DNA from: Leptasterias polaris
Lineage: Eukaryota > Echinodermata > Asteroidea > Forcipulatida > Asteriidae
Assembly: GCA_037783415.1 (NCBI GenBank)
Contig: JAZGTN010000213.1
Location: 62,001 to 126,000 of the forward strand
DNA length: 64,000 bases
Direction of reading: 5' to 3'
In this document: positions 62,501 through 63,948 of the stretch, piece after piece
Layout of the letters: the number at the start of each line of letters is the position of its first letter
How positions within the stretch are numbered: the first letter of the stretch is position 1
Position numbers and translations under genes: made by a program
The notes under the pieces: generated by a model
Databases searched by the model: none
Told to the model about the DNA's origin: nothing
Seen by the model: the letters and a program-made list of their open reading frames with translations, nothing else

Positions 62501-63948
62501 TTGATCCAATTACAAGACTAGGGTCCATTGTTTGGAAAAAAAATTACATGGAGATAACAGGTGTGAGTTGGTAAAGGCGAAAAGGATGTATTATTTTAGC
62601 CTCTTTCTTTAATGGAGCTTTCCTGTAATAGTTTAAGAGGTATGTTGAAATGATGACATTTCCACCTTTTGATAATCCCTGGAGTTCAATGAGCTTTTGG
62701 AAACATTATTCTTGCCACAAAAAAATAGATAAAAGAGCAAGATTTATTTATACATAGAGAAAACAACAGCAATTTTTTTTTCACAAGACACACATAAACA
62801 AGTCTGAACTCAGATAAAAGTCTAAAATTTCTCCTCCCCTGCAACCCATACCACCAGAATAATTTCACAATTTCTGCTGGGGGACTTACCCGTGTCTGAC
62901 GATCATCATCTCATATGTCTGGATAAGTTTCTCCCTGAAGGCGTCCACACACTGGAGGTTCCTCTTGGTGCACACCTCCTCCACCGCCTCCATGAAGATC
63001 TTGTAGTCCGCCTGAGGCAAGACCACTCCGGGGAAGAGATCCGAGATAATGCCCTCAAACAGAGGAATGTCATGAGACAGAAACTTCGGAAGATTGACGT
63101 CAAGGATGGAACGCAGCAACTGAAGATGACCGGGGGAAAAATAAAACAAAAATGATTTGTTGTTGCAAATAGAATCCAAACAAAATAGAATACCTGTTTT
63201 GTAATGTAGTACACAAGATACTATTGCATTTTTACCAGATGAAGCCGTGTCTGAATTGGTGGCTACGGCTACGGCTACGACTGGATTGCCATGTCGTCAT
63301 GTGTTGAAGTATAGGATGTCCTTAGCAACACCCTTAGCAACAGTCAAAGCCATAGCTGTAGCCGCCAATTCGGATACGCCTGAAAGACTCTTTTCTGCTG
63401 AACATCAATATATTTTAATTTTACACTTAACAGCACTTTGCTGATGTATAAATTCCATAGAAGTCCCACAAACAAAAACAGCTTTTTAAAGAAATTATAA
63501 AACTGGAAAAAAAACTATGGAGAAAAACTTCAGTAAAATGGTGGTAACTCTGAATGCTCTTTTCCATGCCACCACAATAGTACAGTAATATTGTACTTTT
63601 GATCTGCCCGAGAAATAAAACAAATATAAATATAACTTATAAATGTTGCCATGGAGCTTACGCTCTCAAGATATTTACAAGTTATTCTCGACAGAACCTT
63701 ACCAAAATATCTTCACTCTCGTCGGGGAACTTGAGCTTCAAGTTTCCAGCAGCTGCCAGCACAGCCTTGACGGCACGCATCCCGTAATCGTAGTGGAACT
63801 GTGAAGACAGCTGTTCAGAACACAGTCGATACGTTGTCACGATTTTGACGGAGAGGTTACGCGCATCCACGAAGCCATAGGAATACAGCATGATCTCCCC
63901 GATCATGGCATAGTCGGGTACCATCATGGCTACTGTGCGGAACAGCAC
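14034..63948 (-). CDS. Axonemal dynein heavy chain (inner-arm, DNAH3/7/12 group), 3' part, 43 exons
   Basis: This is the ATP-driven motor subunit of ciliary and flagellar inner-arm dynein. All 43 exons have AG/GT borders and join with matching phase to 7695 bp: 2564 residues plus TAG. Domains, numbered from the first visible residue: end of AAA1 (1-82); AAA2 P-loop GEPFAGKT near 165 and VIFDGP near 245; AAA3 P-loop GPTGTGKS near 515 and FVDDLNMP near 586; AAA4 P-loop GVGGSGRQ near 880 and FLITD near 936; stalk coiled coil and microtubule-binding domain (about 1130-1430); AAA5 (about 1435-1660); strut (about 1660-1780); AAA6 (about 1790-2110); C-terminal domain (to 2564, ending LCQLDD). The DNAH3/7/12 group is chosen from the AAA2 P-loop and C-terminus from memory; which paralogue cannot be settled here. 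The tail, linker and AAA1 P-loop lie beyond position 64000. The length fits the corresponding part of known heavy chains, with no frameshift or stop. Confidence 0.95.
14353..14420 (-). CDS. Dynein exon w42: C-terminal domain
   Basis: Acceptor GTTGCAG, donor CCTG|GTAAGT, phase 1 out. Encodes [20 protein letters not shown]. Too short to appear as an ORF. Confidence 0.93.
14502..14540. repeat. (TAA)n microsatellite
   Basis: Uninterrupted taa/ataat run in the intron between dynein exons w42 and w41, next to the SINE-like array. Confidence 0.9.
14838..16955 (+). mobile_element. Tandem array of a 316-bp repeat with internal tRNA-Asn-like head
   Basis: Marker ccggcacgttaaa occurs at 14846, 16561 and 16877. 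After removing the 1390-bp insertion at 15101-16490 plus one 9-bp duplication, the spacing is 316 bp both times. Each unit has A box tagctcagttggtagagcg, a GTT-containing anticodon-like loop, B box ggttcaaatcccg, a cccagtcagtttcccttgtg block, and a 170-bp block starting gcatccccttaaggtgatcc. Simple AAT/AAC runs bound the array. Confidence 0.88.
15101..16490. mobile_element. 1390-bp non-autonomous DNA transposon, 84-bp perfect TIRs, 9-bp TSD
   Basis: Positions 15101-15184 and 16407-16490 are exact inverted repeats, beginning tacactcctctagcagtggt. The 9 bp ccccgaaca is duplicated at 15092-15100 and 16491-16499. The interior has no transposase-like frame. Long TIRs with a 9-bp duplication suggest a Mutator-like (or Merlin-like) element; the superfamily is inference. 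Perfect TIRs imply a recent insertion. Confidence 0.9.
17097..17188 (-). CDS. Dynein exon w41: C-terminal domain
   Basis: Acceptor TGTCTCAG, donor AGAA|GTAAGA, phase 2 out. Contains [18 protein letters not shown]. Confidence 0.94.
17255..17340 (-). mobile_element. Tail fragment of the 316-bp repeat
   Basis: gtcaattttctttgttcaacc, a short gap, then cccagtcagtttcccttgtgg. Tail region only, upstream of the 30-bp minisatellite. Confidence 0.65.
17501..17942. repeat. 30-bp minisatellite, about 14.7 copies, purine-rich
   Basis: The unit attagattgagaagagagaa + tagaaaagag repeats with no visible changes except one partial unit near 17692-17708. The + strand is strongly purine-rich. The frame it opens ([10 protein letters not shown] repeats) is a by-product of the 30-bp period, not a gene. 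Confidence 0.95.
18522..18752 (-). CDS. Dynein exon w40: C-terminal domain
   Basis: Acceptor CCCGTAG, donor GAG|GTAGGA; 77 codons. Contains [19 protein letters not shown] and [20 protein letters not shown]. Confidence 0.96.
18862..19065. repeat. Dispersed repeat, copy 1
   Basis: Almost identical to 26082-26300, from acatttgcacatggaggcat through caagataaacaacactaatt to the acagagagacaaacaa end. Probably the 3' region of a retroelement. Confidence 0.85.
19171..19730. mobile_element. 560-bp piggyBac-like MITE
   Basis: TTAA at 19167-19170 and 19731-19734 flank inverted ends ccctttccttacc / ggtaaggaaaggg. TTAA duplication with CCCTTT ends is the piggyBac pattern. There is no transposase frame. 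Confidence 0.78.
20144..20255 (-). CDS. Dynein exon w39: C-terminal domain
   Basis: Acceptor CCTCACAG, donor AAG|GTAAGC. Contains [19 protein letters not shown]. Confidence 0.94.
20381..20570. mobile_element. MITE with gccatctttacgggcaa inverted ends
   Basis: gccatctttacgggcaa at 20387-20403 is repeated inverted at 20549-20565. The interior is CpG-containing (acgcgt, gcgcg), unlike the AT-rich surroundings. The gccatctt end motif is shared with the MITEs at 1231 and 34945. Confidence 0.65.
20834..20852. repeat. Poly-C tract, 19 bp
   Basis: Uninterrupted C19 in the intron between dynein exons w39 and w38. Assembly length may be inexact. Confidence 0.9.
21121..21276. repeat. 48-49-bp tandem repeat, 3 copies
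   Basis: Units starting at agaataacagatacaacatg near 21121, 21170 and 21218, with gtagaataactgtgtat ends. It ends about 46 bp from the donor of dynein exon w38. Confidence 0.85.
21323..21426 (-). CDS. Dynein exon w38: C-terminal domain
   Basis: Acceptor TTTTTAG, donor ATAA|GTGAGT, phase 2 out. Contains [19 protein letters not shown], the conserved LxxExxRFN segment. Confidence 0.94.
21680..21900. repeat. Dispersed repeat related to 28783-28990
   Basis: gcattgtcacagaatataat, then gtgaaatctggactattcca, then caaaacagacacgg recur in order at 28790-28990. Confidence 0.65.
21935..22400 (+). pseudogene. Non-LTR retrotransposon 3' end (RT C-terminal remnant)
   Basis: A frame at about 21935-22115 reads [20 protein letters not shown], then [13 protein letters not shown] and [13 protein letters not shown]. 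This is the WNxLP...L..F...LK pattern found at the C-terminus of LINE polymerase proteins. The 3' UTR-like remainder runs to an aaataaatgttgctatgaatg tail. It is 5'-truncated and inactive. Confidence 0.75.
22477..22699. mobile_element. 223-bp MITE with TTAA duplication
   Basis: Inverted ends agggacatgttgcctcg (22477) and cgaggcaacatgtccct (to 22699), with TTAA on both sides (22473-22476 and 22700-22703). Non-coding, piggyBac-like by target site. Confidence 0.88.
22806..22991 (-). CDS. Dynein exon w37: C-terminal domain
   Basis: Acceptor TGTCACAG, donor AAG|GTATGA; 62 codons. Contains [19 protein letters not shown]. Confidence 0.95.
22995..23450 (+). mobile_element. Dispersed MITE-like repeat, copy B
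   Basis: Homologue of 11317-11690 with the same block order (attcataaatacctgattga, catggctacgtttaaacgtg, tatttatgaatgggaataag). It begins next to the acceptor of dynein exon w37. Confidence 0.65.
23666..23899 (-). CDS. Dynein exon w36: C-terminal domain
   Basis: Acceptor CCCCTCAG, donor AAG|GTAGGA; 78 codons. Contains [20 protein letters not shown] and [18 protein letters not shown]. Confidence 0.96.
24030..24260 (-). pseudogene. LINE remnant (RT C-terminus)
   Basis: The - strand reads [20 protein letters not shown], then [20 protein letters not shown]. This matches the C-terminal pattern of non-LTR polymerase proteins. A frame-disrupted relative in opposite orientation lies at 29330-29530. 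Confidence 0.75.
24400..24990. other. Intron sequence with a block inverted relative to 26550-26740
   Basis: The aaaagagaacctcccttctt and tttatttatttgtttg segments near 24650-24720 occur in reverse near 26650-26740, so they are part of an unclassified repeat. The open frames here show no protein family. Confidence 0.45.
25149..25286 (-). CDS. Dynein exon w35: C-terminal domain
   Basis: Acceptor ATTATTCAG, donor CAG|GTAAGG; 46 codons. Contains [20 protein letters not shown] and [13 protein letters not shown]. Confidence 0.96.
25887..26027 (-). CDS. Dynein exon w34: AAA6 end
   Basis: Acceptor CTCGTAG, donor AAT|GTGAGT; 47 codons. Starts [20 protein letters not shown]. Confidence 0.95.
26082..26300. 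repeat. Dispersed repeat, copy 2
   Basis: Near-identical to 18862-19065, in the same orientation. Confidence 0.85.
26738..26917 (-). CDS. Dynein exon w33: AAA6
   Basis: Acceptor ACAACAG, donor AAG|GTATGT; 60 codons. Contains [20 protein letters not shown] and [12 protein letters not shown]. Confidence 0.96.
27010..27165. repeat. Foldback element
   Basis: gtttgcgg...gacaccatgtgataaatctctctt is matched by an inverted aagagagatttatatcatgtctccgcaaac. The centre carries acgttgagtttttaaaccac and ggttcttctcagaaccacca. It belongs to the same family as 57822-58052. Confidence 0.8.
27170..27830. other. Intron between dynein exons w33 and w32; nothing recognised
   Basis: AT-rich. A phrase near 27530-27720 (gatggcatttctaccatttg, gagcatgacttatttt) resembles 62645-62830, so it is an old dispersed repeat of unknown type. 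Confidence 0.45.
27835..27955 (+). mobile_element. 316-bp family copy (tRNA-Asn-like head)
   Basis: ggactagacagcttacttgg, tagagcgccggcacgttaat, gggtcaagtctcgctctagt. Ends 17 bp before the donor of dynein exon w32. Confidence 0.8.
27972..28196 (-). CDS. Dynein exon w32: AAA6
   Basis: Acceptor TTAACAG, donor CAA|GTAAGT; 75 codons. Contains [20 protein letters not shown] and ends AISLGQGQ, among the most conserved heavy-chain sequences. Confidence 0.96.
28400..28544 (-). CDS. Dynein exon w31: AAA6
   Basis: Acceptor TTCCACAG, donor AAG|GTAAAC. Contains [18 protein letters not shown] and ends [11 protein letters not shown]. Confidence 0.95.
28783..28882. mobile_element. About 100-bp MITE with inverted ends
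   Basis: tgcattgtcccagaatataa at the left matches ttatattctgtgacaatgca at the right, with inner tgaaatctgg / ccagatttca pairing. Related to 21680-21790. Confidence 0.78.
29330..29530 (+). pseudogene. LINE remnant, frame-disrupted
   Basis: Reverse-orientation relative of 24030-24260: gatgtagaacaaagaacc, actgcatctctttggaactc, cctacaatctagactgtttt. Frame changes relative to that copy. Confidence 0.7.
29587..29745 (-). CDS. Dynein exon w30: AAA6
   Basis: Acceptor CAACAACAG, donor TCAG|GTACTA, phase 2 out. Contains [20 protein letters not shown] and [17 protein letters not shown]. Confidence 0.95.
30075..30330 (+). repeat. Dispersed repeat, copy B
   Basis: Homologous to 3880-4165 in the same orientation, with many substitutions and one internal deletion. 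Confidence 0.65.
30340..33050. other. Main part of the longest dynein intron; no gene recognised
   Basis: Searched for exons that could continue the dynein frame between w29 and w30; apart from the 21-nt candidate at 34131 none is needed or seen. Open frames at 30731, 31445, 32550-32886 have no recognisable family. A two-copy tandem repeat (32357-32482) is listed separately. Confidence 0.5.
32357..32482. repeat. 61-bp tandem duplication
   Basis: ttttgcaatggtttccagtc followed by a gctttacgcttgacat / gctttatgcttgatat variant and catgataccag, two copies differing at several sites. Confidence 0.9.
33055..33155. repeat. Terminal fragment of the 11317/22995 repeat family
   Basis: ccacatgaccccctctagac, caatcagaatggataa, ggtatttatgaatgcctttt. 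The same end is seen at 38370-38460 and 46985-47060. Confidence 0.55.
33425..33655 (+). mobile_element. 316-bp family copy (tRNA-Asn-like head)
   Basis: Contains the upstream block (gcggttgaatggcttctgac, gatattgacaaaatggggag), the head gctagatagctcagttggta, B box ggttcaaatcccg, and the cccagtcagtttcccttgtg tail. Confidence 0.85.
33765..34005 (-). mobile_element. tRNA-Leu-type SINE
   Basis: Reverse orientation: ttcttttatgtgcattaaac, tgtcttgctcaaggacacaa, gactcaaacccacactctgc (B box reversed) and tgatcagaaacacc. It ends about 125 bp from the candidate microexon. Confidence 0.75.
34131..34151 (-). CDS. Candidate 21-nt alternative microexon of the dynein gene
   Basis: Acceptor CACTTCTACTATACCACACAG with a pyrimidine-rich tract upstream, donor GC|GTAAGTTGCC. 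Inclusion keeps phase and replaces the junction Met with Ile-Ala-Glu-Gly-Glu-Gln-His-Ala, with no stop. Skipping it gives exactly the usual spacing between FSFILC and FFLTGG, so the exon would be optional. It is not part of the 2564-residue count. Confidence 0.4.
34560..34594. repeat. G-rich tract
   Basis: gaggggagggggcgggtgag then gagggggggggggtg: multiple G3+ runs within 35 bp, a possible G-quadruplex. Confidence 0.7.
34945..35117. mobile_element. 173-bp MITE, tagaccttatgca ends
   Basis: tagaccttatgcattgacgt at the left and an inverted acgtcatatgcataaggtcta at the right, with an inner gccgccatctta segment. The TA ends suggest a TA target. Resembles the MITE at 1231. Confidence 0.82.
35235..35375 (-). 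CDS. Dynein exon w29: AAA6 start
   Basis: Acceptor ATCTCCAG, donor TCAT|GTAAGT, phase 2 out. Contains [20 protein letters not shown] and ends [12 protein letters not shown]. The next exon is 5.5 kb away, the longest intron of the visible gene. Confidence 0.95.
35570..35895. mobile_element. Two 316-bp family copies head to head
   Basis: The - copy (35570-35712) has reversed head ccggcgctctaccaactgtg. The + copy (35715-35895) has ggcttctgactggcaccccg, the tRNA-like head with mutations (agataactcagtcaatagag) and B box ggttcaaattcc. Confidence 0.75.
35940..36145 (-). CDS. Dynein exon w28: strut to AAA6
   Basis: Acceptor TTCTCAG, donor ACAG|GTAAAG, phase 2 out. Contains [20 protein letters not shown] and [13 protein letters not shown]. 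Confidence 0.95.
36180..37000. other. Intron between dynein exons w28 and w27; no element classified
   Basis: A-rich tracts near 36985-37015 immediately follow the w27 donor. The open frames here have no family resemblance. Confidence 0.5.
37033..37192 (-). CDS. Dynein exon w27: strut helix
   Basis: Acceptor ATTACAG, donor AAG|GTAATT. Charged helical sequence with [20 protein letters not shown] and [10 protein letters not shown]. Confidence 0.93.
37865..38081. repeat. 26-bp minisatellite, about 8 copies
   Basis: Unit cacaccagacccatttgaaa + gttggg, with shorter variant units at both ends. It opens overlapping frames in all phases on the - strand; these are not genes. Confidence 0.95.
38370..38462. 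repeat. Terminal fragment of the 11317/22995 repeat family
   Basis: acatttaaacatggtcatgt, gaccaatgagaatggataac, gggtatttacgaat. It reaches to within about 15 bp of the w26 donor. Confidence 0.55.
38476..38668 (-). CDS. Dynein exon w26: AAA5 end
   Basis: Acceptor CCTCTAG, donor AAAG|GTATCT. Contains [20 protein letters not shown] and [15 protein letters not shown]. Confidence 0.95.
38740..39680. other. Intron between dynein exons w26 and w25
   Basis: A gggcccaatttcttagagct ... gaaattgggcccaaatgg inverted pair bounds about 39409-39595, the ends of an old foldback or MITE. Nothing else recognised. Confidence 0.5.
39685..39899 (-). CDS. Dynein exon w25: AAA5 sensor region
   Basis: Acceptor TCCCACAG, donor CAAG|GTAAGG, phase 1 out. 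Starts [18 protein letters not shown] across the junction and contains [20 protein letters not shown]. Confidence 0.95.
39976..40330 (+). mobile_element. Full-length tRNA-Leu-type SINE
   Basis: gtcgtggccgagtggttaag (A box), gactcaagctgtgg, B box gggttcaaatcctgg, ccttgagcaagatactttac, aagaacacttatc, ggggttaaccccagtgtttt, and an (AAT)n tail. Confidence 0.88.
40650..40795 (-). CDS. Dynein exon w24: AAA5
   Basis: Acceptor CCATAG, donor GATG|GTAAGA, phase 2 out. Contains [19 protein letters not shown]. Confidence 0.94.
40892..41911. repeat. 94-98-bp minisatellite abutting the dynein w23 donor
   Basis: Units contain gttggaaaacagccagtgtt, gtggtaagaagggacaaaga and gggggctcttgctattatta. The right-hand core is homogenised: translations of 41187-41435 and 41470-41718 are identical, a 283-bp (three-unit) higher-order period. 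Left-hand units are diverged and retain ggggcaaactcacagtgc, matching the exon border ggggcaaactcaccgtgc at 41900-41917. Confidence 0.92.
41912..42059 (-). CDS. Dynein exon w23: stalk-AAA5 junction
   Basis: Acceptor GATCACAG, donor ACG|GTGAGT. Contains [20 protein letters not shown]. Its donor borders the minisatellite at 40892-41911. Confidence 0.94.
42892..43060 (-). CDS. Dynein exon w22: coiled coil 2 of stalk
   Basis: Acceptor TCGACAG, donor ACAG|GTCAGG. Ends [17 protein letters not shown], the conserved exit from the stalk. Confidence 0.94.
43285..43890 (+). mobile_element. Third tRNA-like SINE family, split by a MITE
   Basis: gtttggtggtctagtagtaa (A-box region), gtgagtttgaataccacc (B box), gaatacagtgcttaa, [MITE], aaaacacatcagtgttgtgt, cctgatgcaaaac. 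The uninterrupted order is seen at 59445-59645. Confidence 0.8.
43438..43805. mobile_element. 368-bp MITE with TTAA duplication
   Basis: Ends aggcactgtacacgtttggt and an inverted acaaaacgtgttcagtgcct; TTAA at 43434-43437 and 43806-43809. It is inserted in the SINE listed above. The interior is non-coding. Confidence 0.85.
43895..44012 (-). mobile_element. tRNA-Leu-type SINE, head only
   Basis: Reverse: gcgccttgcttaggacaaaa, ggactcaaacccacactctg, accagagcttgagtctggtg, actgttcggccatgacac. Ends 37 bp from the w21 donor. Confidence 0.8.
44049..44262 (-). CDS. Dynein exon w21: MTBD end and coiled coil 2
   Basis: Acceptor TTTACTAG, donor AATG|GTAAGT, phase 1 out. Contains [20 protein letters not shown] and then coiled coil. 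Confidence 0.94.
44285..44540 (+). mobile_element. 316-bp family copy
   Basis: Upstream block ctaaaggtgatccctctgct, gaatggcttctgactggcac, head gggctagatagatcagttgg, B box gcaggttcaagtcccgctct. Dispersed single copy retaining the block 5' of the tRNA-like head. Confidence 0.82.
44764..44985 (-). CDS. Dynein exon w20: microtubule-binding domain
   Basis: Acceptor GCCCTCAG, donor GCT|GTGAGT; 74 codons. Starts [20 protein letters not shown] and contains [16 protein letters not shown], typical of the stalk-tip globule. Confidence 0.95.
45652..45828 (-). CDS. Dynein exon w19: stalk coiled coil 1
   Basis: Acceptor TTGGTAG, donor AAG|GTTATT; 59 codons. Heptad-rich, Glu/Lys/Ala-rich sequence ending [12 protein letters not shown]. 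Confidence 0.93.
45915..46175 (+). mobile_element. 316-bp family copy
   Basis: Starts after an (ATA)n run with gttgcatccccttaaggaga, then ctacacggcagttaacggta, cggtagagcgccggcatgtt and ggttcaaatcccgctct. Confidence 0.85.
46228..46330 (+). mobile_element. tRNA-Leu-type SINE head, diverged
   Basis: gacgtgtcgtggctgagcgg, cagactcaagttctggtgg, gcgagttcgatctgtgg. The body is missing. Confidence 0.65.
46438..46681 (-). CDS. Dynein exon w18: stalk coiled coil 1
   Basis: Acceptor ACAATCAG, donor GTG|GTAAGT. Starts [20 protein letters not shown], the classic entry into the antiparallel coiled-coil stalk. Confidence 0.95.
46985..47060. repeat. Terminal fragment of the 11317/22995 repeat family
   Basis: acacatggccatgtgatctc, caaccaatcagaatggctag. 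Confidence 0.5.
47096..47229 (-). CDS. Dynein exon w17: AAA4 to stalk
   Basis: Acceptor CTTAAAG, donor TCAA|GTAAGT, phase 2 out. Starts [15 protein letters not shown] and ends [13 protein letters not shown]. Confidence 0.92.
47390..47480 (+). repeat. Dispersed repeat, copy C (fragment)
   Basis: cttttattgtacctttcttt, ataaatcagcattacattga, ggccctaccttta match the 3' end of copies at 3880 and 30075. Confidence 0.6.
47830..48024 (-). CDS. Dynein exon w16: AAA4
   Basis: Acceptor CTACAAG, donor CAG|GTACAA; 65 codons. Contains [20 protein letters not shown] and [16 protein letters not shown]. Confidence 0.95.
48356..48517 (-). CDS. Dynein exon w15: AAA4 Walker B
   Basis: Acceptor TTAACAG, donor GAG|GTAAAG; 54 codons. 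Contains [20 protein letters not shown] and [11 protein letters not shown]. Confidence 0.94.
48593..49023 (+). mobile_element. Full-length tRNA-Leu-type SINE, about 430 bp
   Basis: The best-preserved member. Head gtgtcgtggccgagcggata with caccggactcaagctctg (Leu CAA-like) and B box gggttcgagtcccgg; then ttaagcaagacacttaacca, tgcacgtaaaagaacccagt, gaagcgccttgagcgtcact, gcgctatataagaagccac and an (ATT)n tail. The 3' half occurs alone at 52803-52995. Confidence 0.9.
49560..49752 (-). CDS. Dynein exon w14: AAA4 P-loop
   Basis: Acceptor ATTTTCAG, donor AAG|GTCAGT. Starts [18 protein letters not shown] and contains [19 protein letters not shown] partial duplicate of its 5' edge lies upstream at 50612-50680. 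Confidence 0.95.
49935..50285 (-). pseudogene. CR1-like LINE remnant (RT C-terminus and 3' UTR)
   Basis: The - strand reads [20 protein letters not shown], then [20 protein letters not shown] and [20 protein letters not shown], a standard LINE polymerase C-terminus. The 3' end is gcgctatataagaac-like (49960-49975) followed by AAT-rich sequence. Confidence 0.82.
50612..50680 (-). pseudogene. Partial duplicate of dynein exon w14 5' border
   Basis: tgctcaagtacatatctgga and ttaaatcatctctaattgtg match 49739-49795, the first codons, acceptor and upstream intron of exon w14. Only about 14 bp of coding sequence is copied, so it cannot act as the exon. Confidence 0.8.
50700..50850 (+). mobile_element. 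Fragment of the SINE at 7230
   Basis: aattctctggggttttcttc, aactgaaactccttttct, ggggttcttggctagtat, tctgagaatacttggcttca. The head is missing. Confidence 0.75.
51283..51543 (-). CDS. Dynein exon w13: start of AAA4
   Basis: Acceptor CTCCTCAG, donor TCAG|GTGAGC. Contains [20 protein letters not shown] and ends GMNLVIFR, just before the AAA4 P-loop. Confidence 0.93.
51663..51776. repeat. Foldback element
   Basis: aaaaaatagttagtggtctg + acgtt is matched inverted by aacgtcaggccactaactat + tttttt, with inner agcagagtc / gactctgct. Related segments occur at 25048-25095 and 42410-42475. Confidence 0.8.
52009..52289 (-). CDS. Dynein exon w12: AAA3-AAA4 (largest exon)
   Basis: Acceptor ATACCAG, donor TTGA|GTGAGT, phase 2 out; 281 bp. 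Contains [20 protein letters not shown] and [20 protein letters not shown]. Confidence 0.95.
52605..53065. mobile_element. SINE interrupted by another SINE
   Basis: The outer element is a - strand copy of the 7230 SINE: 52610-52802 is its body and 53000-53065 its head (ggtcccagaggtggaaggcg). The inner insert, 52803-52995, is the 3' half of the Leu-type SINE (tcctggtttgattggctgca ... ataagaagccactattatta). Confidence 0.82.
53175..53367 (-). CDS. Dynein exon w11: AAA3
   Basis: Acceptor TCCCAG, donor [29 protein letters not shown], then [14 protein letters not shown], is invariant dynein sequence. A G tract lies 20 bp upstream of the acceptor. Confidence 0.95.
53375..53395. repeat. G tract upstream of the dynein w11 acceptor
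   Basis: ggaggggggggggggggttg on +, hence a C tract in the polypyrimidine region of the w11 acceptor. Confidence 0.85.
53435..53760 (+). pseudogene. LINE remnant (RT C-terminal region)
   Basis: Reads [20 protein letters not shown], then [20 protein letters not shown] and [16 protein letters not shown]. This is the VQKRAAR.I.G...Y......L.L..L..RR...L..F pattern seen after the RT domain of non-LTR retrotransposons. Open for 97 codons but 5'-truncated. Confidence 0.8.
54346..54545 (+). mobile_element. tRNA-Leu-type SINE, 3'-truncated
   Basis: catgtcgtggcccagcagtc, ccagactcaagctctggtgt, gtgggttcgagtccttgtct, ccttaagcaagacacttgac. Confidence 0.82.
54610..54776 (-). CDS. Dynein exon w10: AAA3 Walker B
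   Basis: Acceptor CTCAAAAG, donor ACTG|GTAAGT, phase 2 out. Contains [20 protein letters not shown] then [18 protein letters not shown]. Confidence 0.95.
54830..56100. other. Intron between dynein exons w10 and w9
   Basis: Holds the 55300-55430 repeat fragment related to 13500-13620. A cattatgac triplet motif at 55440-55490 is a small tandem repeat. No exon expected or seen, because w9 ends in phase 0 and w10 starts in phase 0. Confidence 0.5.
56108..56246 (-). CDS. Dynein exon w9: AAA3 P-loop
   Basis: Acceptor TTTACAG, donor CAG|GTAAGC. Reads [20 protein letters not shown] and ends [15 protein letters not shown]3 ATP binding gates motor activity in dyneins. Confidence 0.95.
56933..57081 (-). 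CDS. Dynein exon w8: start of AAA3
   Basis: Acceptor CTCATAG, donor AGAG|GTAAGC, phase 2 out. Contains [17 protein letters not shown], conserved just before the AAA3 P-loop. Confidence 0.93.
57110..57270 (+). mobile_element. 316-bp family copy, truncated in the tRNA-like head
   Basis: ctctgctgcatcttcccatg, gggtgtgatccctggctatg, gcatccccaaccaaagttga, agctacatagctcaagtgcc. Confidence 0.75.
57569..57760 (-). CDS. Dynein exon w7: AAA2-AAA3 linker
   Basis: The acceptor TTCTTGTAG is chosen over the ACAG seven bases later because only it keeps phase 0. The exon starts [14 protein letters not shown], contains [12 protein letters not shown], and ends YDYMYD at donor GAC|GTAAGT. Confidence 0.92.
57822..58052. 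repeat. Long foldback element
   Basis: gcggagacaccatgt at 57832 pairs with acatggtgtctccgc near 58030. Inner pairs include gattctgagaagaa / ttcttctcagaacc and actcaacgtttcgacc / gatcgaaaagttgagt, nearly symmetric across about 230 bp. Same family as 27010-27165. Confidence 0.82.
58140..58295 (+). mobile_element. Retroelement 3' end
   Basis: ctccccagggagctgagaaa, taaagcgcattgagacgcta, gtgctatataagaactagtt, then ATT-rich: the typical end of CR1-type and SINE elements here. Confidence 0.6.
58448..58567 (-). CDS. Dynein exon w6: AAA2 C-terminal helices
   Basis: Acceptor GGAGCAG, donor GTT|GTAAGT; exactly 40 codons. [20 protein letters not shown] is the recognisable segment. Confidence 0.92.
58877..58895. 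repeat. Poly-G tract
   Basis: About 18 consecutive G in the intron between dynein exons w6 and w5. Exact length is likely unreliable. Confidence 0.85.
59198..59380 (-). CDS. Dynein exon w5: AAA2 sensor region
   Basis: Acceptor GTCGTAG, donor AAG|GTATAG; 61 codons. Starts [19 protein letters not shown], nearly invariant in heavy chains. Confidence 0.95.
59435..59970. mobile_element. Third tRNA-like SINE family: one intact copy and an inverted pair
   Basis: The + copy 59440-59650 has ttggtggtctagtggtaaga, B box ggattcgaatcctacc and tacagtgctaatatacacat. A - copy (59735-59830, reversed B box ggattgaaacccacgacc) and a + copy (59860-59970, gggtttgaatcccactcg) follow head to head. Confidence 0.75.
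60287..60511 (-). CDS. Dynein exon w4: AAA2 Walker B
   Basis: Acceptor CCCTCAG, donor TCG|GTGAGT; 75 codons. Contains [35 protein letters not shown] (Walker B region) and [15 protein letters not shown]. Confidence 0.95.
60715..61225 (+). pseudogene. CR1-like LINE remnant (RT C-terminus and 3' UTR)
   Basis: Reads [20 protein letters not shown], then [20 protein letters not shown], a canonical CR1-type C-terminus with stop at 60901. The 3' UTR ends ggggcgcaatataaatttta then (ATT)n. About 160 codons shorter than a complete RT domain, so inactive. Confidence 0.88.
61245..61320 (-). mobile_element. tRNA-Leu-type SINE, head fragment
   Basis: actcaaacccacactctgct, gatcagaaacaacagagctt, gctaggccaccaca. 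Confidence 0.7.
61330..62025. other. Intron between dynein exons w4 and w3
   Basis: The block gggccaatttcataaagctg ... ctatgaaaattgggcc (61832-62008) is an inverted pair containing cagcaaaa / gcttagcaa segments, a foldback similar to that at 39409-39595. Otherwise nothing assigned. Confidence 0.5.
62029..62212 (-). CDS. Dynein exon w3: AAA2 P-loop
   Basis: Acceptor GTTTCAG, donor GAG|GTAATG. Begins [16 protein letters not shown], the AAA2 Walker A motif, and ends [16 protein letters not shown]2 binds ATP structurally in dyneins. Confidence 0.95.
62320..62885. other. Intron between dynein exons w3 and w2
   Basis: Old repeat at 62640-62830 related to 27530-27720. ctttaatggagctttcctgt recurs at 33008-33027. 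No exon. Confidence 0.5.
62890..63119 (-). CDS. Dynein exon w2: AAA1-AAA2 junction
   Basis: Acceptor CATCTTCAG, donor ACGG|GTAAGT, ends in phase 2. Contains [20 protein letters not shown] and [10 protein letters not shown], and ends YEMMIVRHG just before the AAA2 P-loop. Confidence 0.95.
63130..63700. other. Intron between dynein exons w2 and w1
   Basis: An inverted pair of tgaattggtggctacggcta and tagctgtagccgccaattcg (63252-63375) marks a small foldback. Nothing else recognised. Confidence 0.5.
63703..63948 (-). CDS. Dynein exon w1: end of AAA1 module
   Basis: Acceptor CTCACAG, donor TTG|GTAAGG; 82 codons, phase 0 at both ends. [20 protein letters not shown] and [16 protein letters not shown] are hallmark axonemal heavy-chain sequence at the AAA1/AAA2 border. 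Upstream exons lie outside the window. Confidence 0.95.
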